Shown here piece after piece: positions 45,446 through 54,295 of a stretch of DNA of 64,000 nucleotides (position 1 is its first letter; every line of letters starts with the position of its first letter). The stretch lies in contig JAHBXK010000003.1 of NCBI GenBank assembly GCA_019636535.1, positions 119,248-183,247 on the forward strand, in the 5' to 3' direction. The stretch comes from Phycisphaeraceae bacterium (GTDB lineage: Bacteria > Planctomycetota > Phycisphaerae > Phycisphaerales > UBA1924). The translations under genes and the position numbers were made by a program. The notes below the pieces were generated by a model. It saw nothing but the letters and a program-made list of their open reading frames with translations. It did not search any database and was not told the DNA's origin.

Positions 45446-46206
45446 ACCGGCGTGACCGTCGAAAGCGGCTGGATGACATCGCGTTGGTCTCGTCGACGCT
45501 TCGCGATGACGTGCGCAGTGCCCCCGACCTGACCAGTGAAATCCTCAGCCGTGTCCACGAGCAACGGCCGTTTCTCGATCGCAGGTCCCGTCGCTGGGTT
45601 GTCGGCTCTCGTCTGCTCGCGTGCGGCGTGGTGATCTGCGGAGGTCTGTTCGTCGCAGCGGTCAACCGCTGGGCGCCAGACTCGCTCGATCTGGCACCAC
45701 CGGACCGCCCGGTATCGGCGGTGATTTCGGCGTTGGCCGCGTCGACGACGCAACTCTCGTCAGTCCCGGATGCGATGAGCGATCTGCTCGTCGTGAATCC
45801 CGCCCTCATCGATCATGCGACCGCATCACGGTTCCATGCGACGGTCGTGTCCGACACCGATTCGCACCGATCCCCGTTCCCGGCGAGCACTTCGGGCGAG
45901 TTGACCGCTCGCTGTTTCGTCGGGCCAGTCGTGGACTGTCATCCGTCGGCACATTCCTCTGCAGTCGCGTTGAAGGAGCCTTCATCTCCGCCAATCACGT
46001 TGTCGCGCACGGCCGTGCGAGAGGCCACCGCACGGCCGCTTTCGGTGGCCGGCATGGACCGAGGCTGGTTCGAGCCTGTGCCCCTTCGCACCACCACCAG
46101 CGGGCTGGTCCGCGTCTCGCTGCCGGCCGACCGCGCAGCGCCGCAGAACCGCCCGTCGATCCGCACGTGGAGTCCCACGGCGATCGACATTCTCTCGCCC
46201 CGCTGA
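45442..46206 (+). CDS. Probable anti-sigma factor (single-pass membrane protein)
   Basis: Cytoplasmic N-terminus of about 50 residues (LRDDVRSAPDLTSEILSRV), then one membrane helix (LLACGVVICGGLFVAAV), and a long Ser/Thr-rich outer part. No zinc-binding anti-sigma motif was seen. The role is inferred from gene order and translational coupling: it starts with TTG overlapping the sigma stop, with GGAGG upstream. Length 254 aa. Confidence 0.6.
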   Translation: MNRRDRRKRLDDIALVSSTLRDDVRSAPDLTSEILSRVHEQRPFLDRRSRRWVVGSRLLACGVVICGGLFVAAVNRWAPDSLDLAPPDRPVSAVISALAASTTQLSSVPDAMSDLLVVNPALIDHATASRFHATVVSDTDSHRSPFPASTSGELTARCFVGPVVDCHPSAHSSAVALKEPSSPPITLSRTAVREATARPLSVAGMDRGWFEPVPLRTTTSGLVRVSLPADRAAPQNRPSIRTWSPTAIDILSPR

Positions 46207-46268
46207 TCTCTCAGCACCTTGAAGCCGGTAATGGGAACAGGCGTGCGGAGATCCGACGTTTGGCGGGT

Positions 46269-48236
46269 ATGCTCTTGAACACTCCGATGCGTGCCAATAT
46301 TGCACTCATCTCCGCTGGAGCGAAATGCCTTGTGCTGTGTCTTTGGACGGTGTGCGTCTGCGGCTCGATTGCGGCGGGCAACCAAGCGACCGAACGCACG
46401 ATTCAGGACACGCCACCGGATGTGCTTCTCGTCGTCACCAACGCTTCCGAAGTTCGACGGTCAGGGCTGGGCCGCATTGTCTCAGACGTCCTAGACGGCC
46501 TTCCCGCCGATCCGCCCATTTCCGCGAGTTGGACAGCGCTCGCCACGGAACTGGGATACGCGCAGGATGAGTTGTTCGACAGACTGCTCGGTGATGGCTT
46601 TGCGCTCTTCGCGTCATCCGCAGTGCAGGACCGAGGTGCACGGGCCGCGCCGGATCCTGATGCGGCCACGCACTGGGCTCTTGTCGCTCGAATCAGCAAC
46701 GAAACGTACCAACGTCTTCGCGAACGACTCAAGCCCGCTCCGCGCGCCGTCGTCGGATCGACACAAATTCTGTCGCTTGAACGCGGCCGGTACGAACTAG
46801 CCGTGCGCATCGCGGAGCACGAACCGCCAGCGGCGGATGGGCAGAAGCACACAGCGCCGACCCCGGCGCACTCACGGAGAAGCACACCCTCTCGCGCGCT
46901 GCGTGCCGACGCAGAACGACGCGGTGTCGAAATCGTGCTCGGTGCTTCTGATCGTCCTGCGGTGTTCGACCGCTTGGTGCGAGGCACGCCGGCCACCGGA
47001 ACAACCCGAAATCTCGGCGATCACAAGCCACAAAGAGCCCAAGCAGATTGGAGAGATCTCGGCGCTTCCGTCATCCGAGGGATGGATGCCGACGGGTGCA
47101 CGATCCCCTCCATCCACCTGCTCTCAGGATCATCGGGACTCGGCTTGCTCGCATCGCCCCTGGTTCATGGAGGCCAGACGATTGAATCGGACCGCACGCT
47201 CGAGTGGCCCGCGATGCGCGTGTCTCTTGACCGAGTGGATGCAGGTGCTGATCTTTGGACATTCGCCTCCATAGTGCGGAGCCAAGTTCCCGAATGCGCC
47301 GATGCCGCACCAAACCTCGAAGGCACATGGGCGTGCATGGCTCCCGCATGGTCTGCCGGAACGCTGCTCTCGGTGCACATCCCCGCCGGATTCTCCGTGG
47401 CCAGGTTCACGCGCACCGTGAGCCTCGAGTTGCTCCGTCAGATCGGACTTTCCGAACTGATCGATTCGGACCGGCGCGGGTCAGATGTTCTGGCTGTTCG
47501 TCTCGATGCACCGAGCGGTCCGGACGAGTCGATTGAAGGGGAAGAAGCGGCCACTCCGCCAACCTTCTCGCTGCTCCTCCGACTTGCCCGGAACACCGAC
47601 TCCGAACGGACCCTTGAGCGGGCAATCGCCGCGATCTCCGGGCACAATCAGGGGCCCGAACGCGAATCTCCCGCCGCTGCCTTGTTGATGCGTGCGGCCG
47701 CTCTTGCACCGAGCGCAACGCGCACCGTCGCGATCCCCGACAACGACCCGGCCTCGATCGATCGACCCGCGCCTTACATCCCGACGATCACATGGACGAT
47801 CCTGTCGAACGACACGAGACACGACCCGTCGGATGCCGTCCGTTCAACGCTCGCGGTCGTCACCTACTCGCCGACCGGCGATGCAAGCAGTCTGGAGTCA
47901 ACTGCGGCGATGCACAGAGCACTTCGAGCGTGCGGCCGAACGCCGCCGAGCGACGGGATCCGAGTCGAACCCCGGTGGCGGGTTCGAGCGAGGCCTTCCG
48001 ATCTTGAGCGGTTGCTTTCCCCCCGACTGGACGCCTGGCGGGCAGCACGATCCGCATTGGCCGGGATCGCCGAGATTGACCTGACCTTCCAGCCGGTGAC
48101 TCCAATTCCCGACCCTGAGAATCCACGTCAGGTCGGCCATGAAACACGAGGTGCCGGGACCATCAGGTTCACTCCACCCAATGGCGGAGATCCCGAGCCG
48201 GCAGGCACCCTCCGCCCGAAATCACCCGCCCGATAA
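46269..48236 (+). CDS. Large exported protein of unknown function in the sigma-factor operon
   Basis: Not recognised. A signal peptide (GAKCLVLCLWTVCVCGSIAAG) precedes an extracytoplasmic protein with DVLLVVTNASEVRR, VARISNETYQRL and TFASIVRSQVPECAD. Its domain pattern resembles periplasmic proteins with repeated alpha/beta units, but no family could be named. It is 63 bp downstream of the anti-sigma gene and probably in its transcript. ATG 46269 or 46287 starts it (655 or 649 aa). Confidence 0.7.
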   Translation: MLLNTPMRANIALISAGAKCLVLCLWTVCVCGSIAAGNQATERTIQDTPPDVLLVVTNASEVRRSGLGRIVSDVLDGLPADPPISASWTALATELGYAQDELFDRLLGDGFALFASSAVQDRGARAAPDPDAATHWALVARISNETYQRLRERLKPAPRAVVGSTQILSLERGRYELAVRIAEHEPPAADGQKHTAPTPAHSRRSTPSRALRADAERRGVEIVLGASDRPAVFDRLVRGTPATGTTRNLGDHKPQRAQADWRDLGASVIRGMDADGCTIPSIHLLSGSSGLGLLASPLVHGGQTIESDRTLEWPAMRVSLDRVDAGADLWTFASIVRSQVPECADAAPNLEGTWACMAPAWSAGTLLSVHIPAGFSVARFTRTVSLELLRQIGLSELIDSDRRGSDVLAVRLDAPSGPDESIEGEEAATPPTFSLLLRLARNTDSERTLERAIAAISGHNQGPERESPAAALLMRAAALAPSATRTVAIPDNDPASIDRPAPYIPTITWTILSNDTRHDPSDAVRSTLAVVTYSPTGDASSLESTAAMHRALRACGRTPPSDGIRVEPRWRVRARPSDLERLLSPRLDAWRAARSALAGIAEIDLTFQPVTPIPDPENPRQVGHETRGAGTIRFTPPNGGDPEPAGTLRPKSPAR

Positions 48237-48513
48237 GGGCCGATTGCGCTCTGCCGCGTAAGACATTCCGGCGATGCGTCATAGGTACCACTCGCATCGA
48301 CGCTCTGACCGCGTACGATCGGCCCTCGTTCGCACGTCATCGTCTCCACCGATTCCCCGCCGACTTAGCCGTCGAATGTCCTGAGGACATCCGCCGGTCG
48401 ATCCAACGCCGATAAACGGCCTCACCGAAGCAACGGTACGAGGACGAAACCCCGGCTCACCTCCGCCCCTTCCCCAGCCCCGCCCGCTCAGCCTCACGCC
48501 GAACATCCACACC

Positions 48514-50463
48514 ATGTCCTCAGCAGCAAGCGATCACCGAACCTCTCATCTTCGCAACGTCGCGATCATCGCGCACGTCGACCACGGCAAGACCACGCTC
48601 GTCGATCAACTCCTCAAGCAGTCGGGCATGTTCCGCCAAGGCGAACTCGAAAAACTCGCCGGCGGCCAGCACGATCTGATCATGGACTCGAATCCGCTGG
48701 AGCGTGAGCGCGGGATCACGATCCTCTCCAAAAACTGCGCAGTGCAGTACCTTCGTCCGGTCGCGAAGCCGGGCGACGCTCCCGAGATCTTCCACATCAA
48801 CATCATCGACACGCCGGGCCACGCCGATTTCGGCGGTGAAGTCGAACGCGTGCTTCGCATGGCCGACGGGTGCCTGCTGCTGGTCGACTCCTCCGAGGGC
48901 GCCATGCCGCAGACGCGGTTCGTGCTCTCCAAGGCGATCGAAGCGGGGCTCAAGCCTGTGGTCGTGGTGAACAAGTGCGACCGCCCCGACGCCCGCATCG
49001 CCGAAGTCATCAACGAGGTCTTCGACCTCCTGGTCGAGCTCGGCGCTGACGATCATGCGCTGGACTTCCCGATCATCTACGCCTCGGGCCGGGCCGGCTG
49101 GAGCACCGAGTCGCAGGAAGAGGCGGTCGGCGCCTCGGGCAAGGACCACCTGCCCGCCAACCCCGACGCGAACATGCGTCCGATCTTCGAAGCGGTCATC
49201 CGGCACGTCCCCGCTCCGAAGGACGACCCGAATGCACCGCTGCAGTTGCTCATCACCACGCTCGACTACAACGACTACGTCGGGCGCATCGGCATCGGCC
49301 GCGTGTTCAACGGCTCGATCGCAACGGGGCAGCAGGTCGCCGTCGTCAAGATGTCCGGCGAAGTTGTGCCCTCCAAGGTCGCCAAACTGCTCCGCTTCCA
49401 GGGTCTGGGCCGTGCCGAGACCGACAACGTCCGCGCCGGCGACCTGTGCGCGCTTGTCGGCCTCGAATCGGTCGACATCGGCGACACCATCGCCGACCCG
49501 GCGAATCCCGTGGCCCTGCCCGCCGTGAAGGTCGACGAACCGACGCTGACGATGGTCTTCCGCGTCAACGACTCGCCCTTCGCGGGGCAGGAAGGCACAT
49601 ATGTGACCAGCCGCCAGATCCGCGAACGCCTCGAGAAGGAACTGCAGCACAACGTGGCGCTCCGCGTTGAGCCGGGAATGGCCGGCGACGAGTTCGTTGT
49701 CTCCGGCCGCGGCCTCCTGCACCTGGGCATCCTGCTCGAAACCATGCGCCGCGAGGGCTTCGAACTGGCCGTCGGCAAGCCGCAGGTCGTCATCAAGGAG
49801 ATCGACGGCGTTCAGCACGAGCCGATCGAGTGGCTCGTGGTCGACGTGCCGAACGACGTCGTCGGCCCGGTCATGGAACTCGTGGGCGCACGCAAGGGCG
49901 AACTGAAGACCATGGAGCCGCGCGGCGACACCATGTCGCACATCGAGTTCGAGATCCCCGCGCGCGGTCTGATCGGCCTGCGTTCGCGACTGCTCACCGC
50001 CAGCCAGGGCCAGGCGATCATGCACCACACGTTCGAGCGCTTCGCCCCCGTCTCCGGATCACCGGCGGGCCGACAGCAGGGAGTGCTGATTTCGATCGAG
50101 TCCGGCTCGGTCACGCACCACGCCTGCGAACTGCTCGCCGATCGCGGCGTGCTCTTCGTCTCGCCCGGCGACAAGGTCTACGCCGGGCAGGTCGTCGGCG
50201 AACACAACCGCGACAACGACCTGGTCGTCAACATCACCCGCCTCAAGCAGCTGACCAACATGCGTGCGGCGAGCAAGGAGGCCACGGTCGTCCTCAAGCA
50301 CCCGCGCAAGATGGGCCTCGAAGCGTGCCTGGAGTACATCGAGGACGACGAACTGGTCGAGATCGTGCCGTCGATCGTCCGGATGCGAAAGCGGATCCTC
50401 GATGAATCGATGCGCAAGCGAGCGGAGCGTCAGGCCAAGGACCGCGAGGCGGCCGGAGTCTGA
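48514..50463 (+). CDS. typA: Ribosome-associated GTPase TypA/BipA
   Basis: Translational GTPase needed for ribosome assembly and stress growth. G1 IIAHVDHGKTTLVDQLL, G2 near RERGIT, G3 DTPGHADFGGEVER, G4 VVNKCDRPDAR. The C-terminal domains hold PSIVRMRKRILDESMRKR, close to the TypA-specific C-terminus. An extra segment, ASGRAGWSTESQEEAVGAS, is part of the TypA G5 region. Length 649 aa, slightly longer than the usual 605-615. Codon use is strongly G/C-ending, consistent with high expression. Confidence 0.95.
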   Translation: MSSAASDHRTSHLRNVAIIAHVDHGKTTLVDQLLKQSGMFRQGELEKLAGGQHDLIMDSNPLERERGITILSKNCAVQYLRPVAKPGDAPEIFHINIIDTPGHADFGGEVERVLRMADGCLLLVDSSEGAMPQTRFVLSKAIEAGLKPVVVVNKCDRPDARIAEVINEVFDLLVELGADDHALDFPIIYASGRAGWSTESQEEAVGASGKDHLPANPDANMRPIFEAVIRHVPAPKDDPNAPLQLLITTLDYNDYVGRIGIGRVFNGSIATGQQVAVVKMSGEVVPSKVAKLLRFQGLGRAETDNVRAGDLCALVGLESVDIGDTIADPANPVALPAVKVDEPTLTMVFRVNDSPFAGQEGTYVTSRQIRERLEKELQHNVALRVEPGMAGDEFVVSGRGLLHLGILLETMRREGFELAVGKPQVVIKEIDGVQHEPIEWLVVDVPNDVVGPVMELVGARKGELKTMEPRGDTMSHIEFEIPARGLIGLRSRLLTASQGQAIMHHTFERFAPVSGSPAGRQQGVLISIESGSVTHHACELLADRGVLFVSPGDKVYAGQVVGEHNRDNDLVVNITRLKQLTNMRAASKEATVVLKHPRKMGLEACLEYIEDDELVEIVPSIVRMRKRILDESMRKRAERQAKDREAAGV

Positions 50464-50667
50464 TCCTGCGTTCCATGCTTCGTTCCGGCCCGAGAGCGAC
50501 CGCCGCCACCCGCGCCCCCACCCCCCCCGGGCACCTACGCCGCGGCTCAGCTCAGCCGCGGCGCTCAGACCGAACGAACCGCACAATCTCGCCCATCGGC
50601 CCCGGCCGCGTTCAGGCCCACTCAATCACGCACAGGCCTCCGCCGACACTCCGTCGGGAGAACACCG

Positions 50668-51213
50668 ATGCGCAAGTCCGATATCCAATCCGCTCGCAGC
50701 GCCTTCACGCTGGTCGAACTCCTCGTCGTGATCGTTGTGCTGGCGATCCTCTCCGGCGTCGCGATCCCCAAGTACTTCGATTACGCCGAACGCGCCCGAA
50801 TCTCCAAGGCCAAGGGGGCCAGGGGCGCTCTCAACACCGCGATCCACCAGGCCCGGCTGAACAACCTGACGCTCAACCCCGCGCTGGCTTCGACCAACGG
50901 CGGATGGCCGGCCAACCTCGACGGCATCATCGACACCGGCGGCGACAACAAGCACCTGAACCCCTGGCTCCCGGCAAACACCTCCGTCTACGTCATCGAC
51001 CACACCAACGACCCCAACAAGTGGCACCCGCAGGTCAAGCACATCCAGACCGGCTTTGGCACGGGCAACGGCTCGATCTGGTACAACCCGCGCAACGGCG
51101 CCCTCCGCTACCGCGTCAAGAACATGAACAACAACAACGCGACGCTGGCGCTCTACAACGAGGTCAACGACTGCAAGGTGACCGGCATCAACTACACCGG
51201 TGCGGGATACTGA
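50668..51213 (+). CDS. Pseudopilin with N-terminal methylation motif
   Basis: Type II secretion/type IV pilus-type pseudopilin. Prepilin cleavage site: SARSAFTLVELLVVIVVLAI, with Phe after the cut and Glu at position +5. A globular domain follows (NNLTLNPALAST to the end). Length 181 aa. It stands alone, without secretion genes, as is common for planctomycete H-domain pseudopilins. Ends 10 bp before the convergent arsM stop. Confidence 0.88.
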   Translation: MRKSDIQSARSAFTLVELLVVIVVLAILSGVAIPKYFDYAERARISKAKGARGALNTAIHQARLNNLTLNPALASTNGGWPANLDGIIDTGGDNKHLNPWLPANTSVYVIDHTNDPNKWHPQVKHIQTGFGTGNGSIWYNPRNGALRYRVKNMNNNNATLALYNEVNDCKVTGINYTGAGY

Positions 51214-51223
51214 GCCGACCGCC

Positions 51224-52180
51224 TCAGCCGCAACAGCCCGGCGCGCAGCACGCCGACCCGTCTGCCTCGCGTGATGCTCTCGACGCTTGCTCACCCGTTG
51301 GCCTGACCGCCTCGATGTCCAGACTCGTGATGTAATCTCCGGGCTTCGTCCCGGCCGGAAGCGCCGCAAGGATCTTCTGATACAAGGGGTCCTGCCACGA
51401 CTGCATCGCGTCGACGTACCCCGCCTTAGGCGTCAGGCGAATCTCCGTCAGCCCCGCCGCTTCCATCTGCCGGCGCGTTTCCTCCGCCAGCACCGCACCC
51501 GAAACGCACCCAACCAGGGCCTCCACCATCGTTCGAACGCCCTCCGGCAACGGCCGAAGCAGGGCCAGATCGCTCACCGCTACCCGCCCGCCGGGCTTGA
51601 GCACGCGCGCGATCTCACTCCACACTCGGTCCTTGCTCGGCGAGAGGTTCAGCACGCAGTTGCTGATCACCACGTCGACGCTTGAATCGGCGACCGGGAG
51701 GTTCTCGATCTCGCCAAGACGGAACTCGACGTTGTCCAGCCCGGTCGTGCGCCGGTACGACTCCACGTTCCGGCGGGCCTTGTCGATCATCGCGGGCGTC
51801 ATGTCGACGCCGATCACGCGCCCGCAAGCCCCCACCTTCGGCCCGGCGAGGAAGCAGTCGAACCCGCCCCCCGAACCCAGGTCCAGCAGCACCTCGCCCT
51901 CGCGCAACCCCGCGATCGCCGTCGGGTTGCCGCACGAGAGCCCCATGTTCGCCCCCTCGGGCAATGTCGCCAGTTCGGCCTCGTCATACCCGACGGTCCT
52001 GGCGACGGCCTCGGCGTCCACCCCGCCGCAGCAACCACCACCACCGCAGCATCCCGAACTCGACTGTTCGCCGGTCGGCCCGCCGCTCACCCACACCCCC
52101 TCGGTCGCGATCTTCGAGTATCCCTCTCGCACCTGCTCGCGCACGCGTCTGTCGTCTCTCGTCGTAGCCATGCTGACCAT
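51224..52180 (-). CDS. arsM: Arsenite S-adenosylmethionine methyltransferase
   Basis: Methylates arsenite to organic arsenicals. SAM-binding motif VLLDLGSGGGFDCFLAGP, with GLSCGNPTAIAGL before it and GVDMTPAMIDKAR and FRLGEIENLPVADSSVDVVI after it. Arsenic-binding Cys residues include SSSGCCGGGGCCGGVD and the C-terminal SACCAPGCCG. ATG 52180 or 52171 is the start (318 or 315 aa). Third gene of arsR-arsC-arsM; a C-rich tract lies between arsC and arsM. Confidence 0.92.
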   Translation of the reverse strand: MVSMATTRDDRRVREQVREGYSKIATEGVWVSGGPTGEQSSSGCCGGGGCCGGVDAEAVARTVGYDEAELATLPEGANMGLSCGNPTAIAGLREGEVLLDLGSGGGFDCFLAGPKVGACGRVIGVDMTPAMIDKARRNVESYRRTTGLDNVEFRLGEIENLPVADSSVDVVISNCVLNLSPSKDRVWSEIARVLKPGGRVAVSDLALLRPLPEGVRTMVEALVGCVSGAVLAEETRRQMEAAGLTEIRLTPKAGYVDAMQSWQDPLYQKILAALPAGTKPGDYITSLDIEAVRPTGEQASRASREADGSACCAPGCCG

Positions 52181-52269
52181 CTCGCTTTCTCGCGCCCGAG
52201 GCGCGCTTTGTGTGCCCGAGTCACCGCCCCACCCCACTGCCCCCCCCACCCCCACCCCACCCGACCTAC

Positions 52270-52764
52270 TCACCGCTCGGCCGACCCAACCGTCAATCGC
52301 TCCGGCAGCCGCTCCACGAACGCCCGGATCTCGTCCCGCACGCGCCGGTACGGCGCCAGCCGTTCCTCCTCGCTCTCCGCGCCCCTCGCGAGTTTCGGCG
52401 GGTCATCGAACGGGGCGCGCAAGACCCGAGCACGACCGGGAAACGTCGGGCATGACTCCGCTGCGCTGTCACAGACCGTCACCACCACGTCGATCCCGGC
52501 GTCGAGCAACTCGTCAACGTGCTTGCTCCGCTGGCGGGAGATGTCCACACCACGCTCGGCCATCACCCGAACCGCATCCGGATTCACGCCGTGCGGCTCG
52601 GTCCCGGCGGAAAGCGCCTCGATTGAATCGTTCAGCAGCACGCGGGCCCATCCTTCGGCCATCTGGCTCCGGCAGGAGTTGCCGGTGCAGAGGAACAGCA
52701 CGCGACTCCGGCCAGCCTCGCCGTCAACTCGTCCGTCGTCTCGCCGCACCGTTGCAGACTGCAT
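52270..52764 (-). CDS. arsC: Arsenate reductase (low-molecular-weight phosphatase type)
   Basis: Reduces arsenate to arsenite. P-loop VLFLCTGNSCRSQMAEGWA is the C-x5-R site, and a later VVTVCDSAAESCP supplies the two redox Cys of thioredoxin-linked ArsC. The start is ATG 52764 with an excellent GGAGG upstream (GGAGGAATTATG). This start lies inside the arsR reading frame; arsR continues for 133 bases past it in another frame. Length 164 aa. Confidence 0.93.
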   Translation of the reverse strand: MQSATVRRDDGRVDGEAGRSRVLFLCTGNSCRSQMAEGWARVLLNDSIEALSAGTEPHGVNPDAVRVMAERGVDISRQRSKHVDELLDAGIDVVVTVCDSAAESCPTFPGRARVLRAPFDDPPKLARGAESEEERLAPYRRVRDEIRAFVERLPERLTVGSAER

Positions 52765-53162
52765 AATTCCTCCGGATCCATCTCCATGATTCGTTCCAGC
52801 CGGGCCTGATCACCGCCCGCGTCACCGGACGCTTCCATCCCCGCCGCGACCGCCTCGAGCAGCAAGTGCGCGGCCCGGTGCGCAGCCGGGTCGCTCAGCC
52901 GGTAGTGCATCCACCGCCCGCGCTTGGTCGTCTCAACCAGCCCCGCCAGTCGAAGCACCTGCAAGTGACGCGACACCGTGGAGTGGGCAAGCCCGAGCAG
53001 CGCAACGATCTGGCAGGCGCACAACTCGCCCTTGCCCTCTCCCACGCCGCTCGGCACGCCGGGTACGCGCCCGTCGCGTGCGGCCCGGAGCGCCATCGCG
53101 GCTCGGACCCGGCTCGGATCGGCGAGAGCTTGGCAGAGGTTGGCGGCATCGACCGTGATCAT
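52632..53162 (-). CDS. arsR: ArsR family arsenic-responsive repressor
   Basis: Winged-helix repressor of the ars operon. The As(III)-binding pair is in GELCACQIVALLG, followed by the helix-turn-helix AHSTVSRHLQVLRLAGLVE and wing RRWMHYRLSD-like segment (KRGRWMHYRLSD). ATG 53162 is chosen because a promoter and inverted repeat lie just upstream. The C-terminal tail after about residue 115 is longer than in E. coli ArsR, overlaps arsC, and ends in two Cys pairs (GVACCSS and GPACC). Length 176 aa. Confidence 0.88.
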   Translation of the reverse strand: MITVDAANLCQALADPSRVRAAMALRAARDGRVPGVPSGVGEGKGELCACQIVALLGLAHSTVSRHLQVLRLAGLVETTKRGRWMHYRLSDPAAHRAAHLLLEAVAAGMEASGDAGGDQARLERIMEMDPEELCSLQRCGETTDELTARLAGVACCSSAPATPAGARWPKDGPACC

Positions 53163-53167
53163 TTGCT

Positions 53168-53213
53168 TATTTCGCTTGACATCGAAATATATCGCCCGCA
53201 TCGTCGGTGTCAA
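53168..53213 (-). promoter_or_regulatory. arsR promoter and operator
   Basis: On the minus strand, -35 TTGACA (53208-53213) and -10 TATATT (53186-53191) are separated by 16 bp, a strong sigma-70 match. An inverted repeat TATTTCG-N8-CGAAATA (53168-53189) overlaps the -10 and lies just upstream of the arsR ATG at 53162. This fits an ArsR operator that blocks transcription. Confidence 0.75.
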
Positions 53214-53363
53214 GCCCGCTCGCCCGCTGATACTGGGAATGTTCGACCCGCACCCCTACACTCTGCCTCCCCGCAGCGAACCCGGTTTCAAGCGGTCGGT
53301 CCCGGTCGAGGTTCTCGACCCGCCAACCCCCGATAAGTGCGGAAGAACCAAGAGGTTGTGAAC

Positions 53364-53693
53364 ATGTACGCGATCATCGCAGAGGGCGGCGGGCAGCGCC
53401 GCGTGACCGAGGGCGACGTCATCGAGATCGATCTGATCGAGGGCGGAGAGGCCAAGCCGGGCCACAAGATCTCCTTTGACAAGGTCCTGCTCATCGGCGG
53501 CCGCGGCGGCGCGGACGCCAAGGTGGGCACACCCCTGCTGGCCGGGGCAACCGTCTCGGCCGAGGTCATCGAGCCGCTGGTCAAGGGCGACAAGCTCCGC
53601 ATCCAGTACTTCCAGCCCAAGAAGGCGTCGCGTCAGAAGACCGGCCACCGCCAGAAGTACACGCGGGTCAAGATCACCGGCATCAAGGGCTGA
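53364..53693 (+). CDS. rplU: Large ribosomal subunit protein bL21
   Basis: Ribosomal protein L21. MYAIIAEGGGQRRVTEGD, LIGGRGGADAKVGTPLLAG, and FQPKKASRQKTGHRQKYTRV are the family signature. ATG 53364 is chosen by homology, with AGAGG upstream; the frame is open to 53337. Length 109 aa. It is unlinked from rpmA, which is about 18 kb away. Confidence 0.96.
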   Translation: MYAIIAEGGGQRRVTEGDVIEIDLIEGGEAKPGHKISFDKVLLIGGRGGADAKVGTPLLAGATVSAEVIEPLVKGDKLRIQYFQPKKASRQKTGHRQKYTRVKITGIKG

Positions 53694-53723
53694 TCGCCGC
53701 TCTCCATCCCGAGGATTCACTCC

Positions 53724-53762
53724 CAACCGCCCGGCACCCGCGCTGGGCGGTTGTTGCGTTTG
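53724..53762 (+). terminator. Intrinsic terminator of rplU
   Basis: Perfect 9-bp stem CAACCGCCC / GGGCGGTTG with a 12-base loop, followed by TTGCGTTT. It lies 30 bp past the rplU stop and ahead of the convergent eamA gene. Confidence 0.7.
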
Positions 53763-53791
53763 TCGCCGCGGATGGCGCGGGCGCTCCCGGC

Positions 53792-54268
53792 TCAGTTCTT
53801 CCCCGTCAGCGTCAGCACCCCCACGAGGATCAGCCCGACGCCGATCGCCTTCTTCACCGTCATCGCCTCACCGAGCACCAGCCAGCCGAGCAGCACCGCC
53901 ACCGCAGGGGCCAGCGTGAACGCGATCGGCTTGATCCGACTGATCTCCCCCACCGACAGGGCCGCGTAGAAGAAGATCATCGCCGCTGCGCCCGCGACCA
54001 GGCCGCTCCCGAGCACGAGTTTCAGGATCGTCGTCGTGTCCGCTCCCCCCGCGGCCACGCCCCGGTACCACGCCGGGTTCTCGCGTCCCGACTTCACCAC
54101 GTGCATCGCGATGAAGTACGCGGCCCAGATCACCGGCAGCGCCACCGTGCTCCGCACGGCGATCGCCGTGATCGGCCCGATCTTGTGCGTGTGCAGCACG
54201 CTCTTGGTGAACAGCTCACCGATCCCCCAGCAGATCCCCGCGCCGATCGCCAGCAGTATCGCTTGCAT
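53792..54268 (-). CDS. EamA-like half transporter
   Basis: Five hydrophobic helices in 158 aa, beginning AILLAIGAGICWGIGELF, with the EamA motif PAVAVLLGWLVLGEAMT near the end. This is one EamA unit rather than the usual two (about 300 aa), so it may act as a homodimer or be an SMR-like protein. The substrate is unknown. It is convergent with rplU. Confidence 0.8.
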   Translation of the reverse strand: MQAILLAIGAGICWGIGELFTKSVLHTHKIGPITAIAVRSTVALPVIWAAYFIAMHVVKSGRENPAWYRGVAAGGADTTTILKLVLGSGLVAGAAAMIFFYAALSVGEISRIKPIAFTLAPAVAVLLGWLVLGEAMTVKKAIGVGLILVGVLTLTGKN

Positions 54269-54295
54269 GCGTGTCCCTCGGTCCGCCGGTCGTCC

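Noticed and set aside
48520..50028. Minus-strand open frame of 502 codons under typA
   Set aside because: typA is unmistakable on the plus strand; the antisense frame has no recognisable domain.
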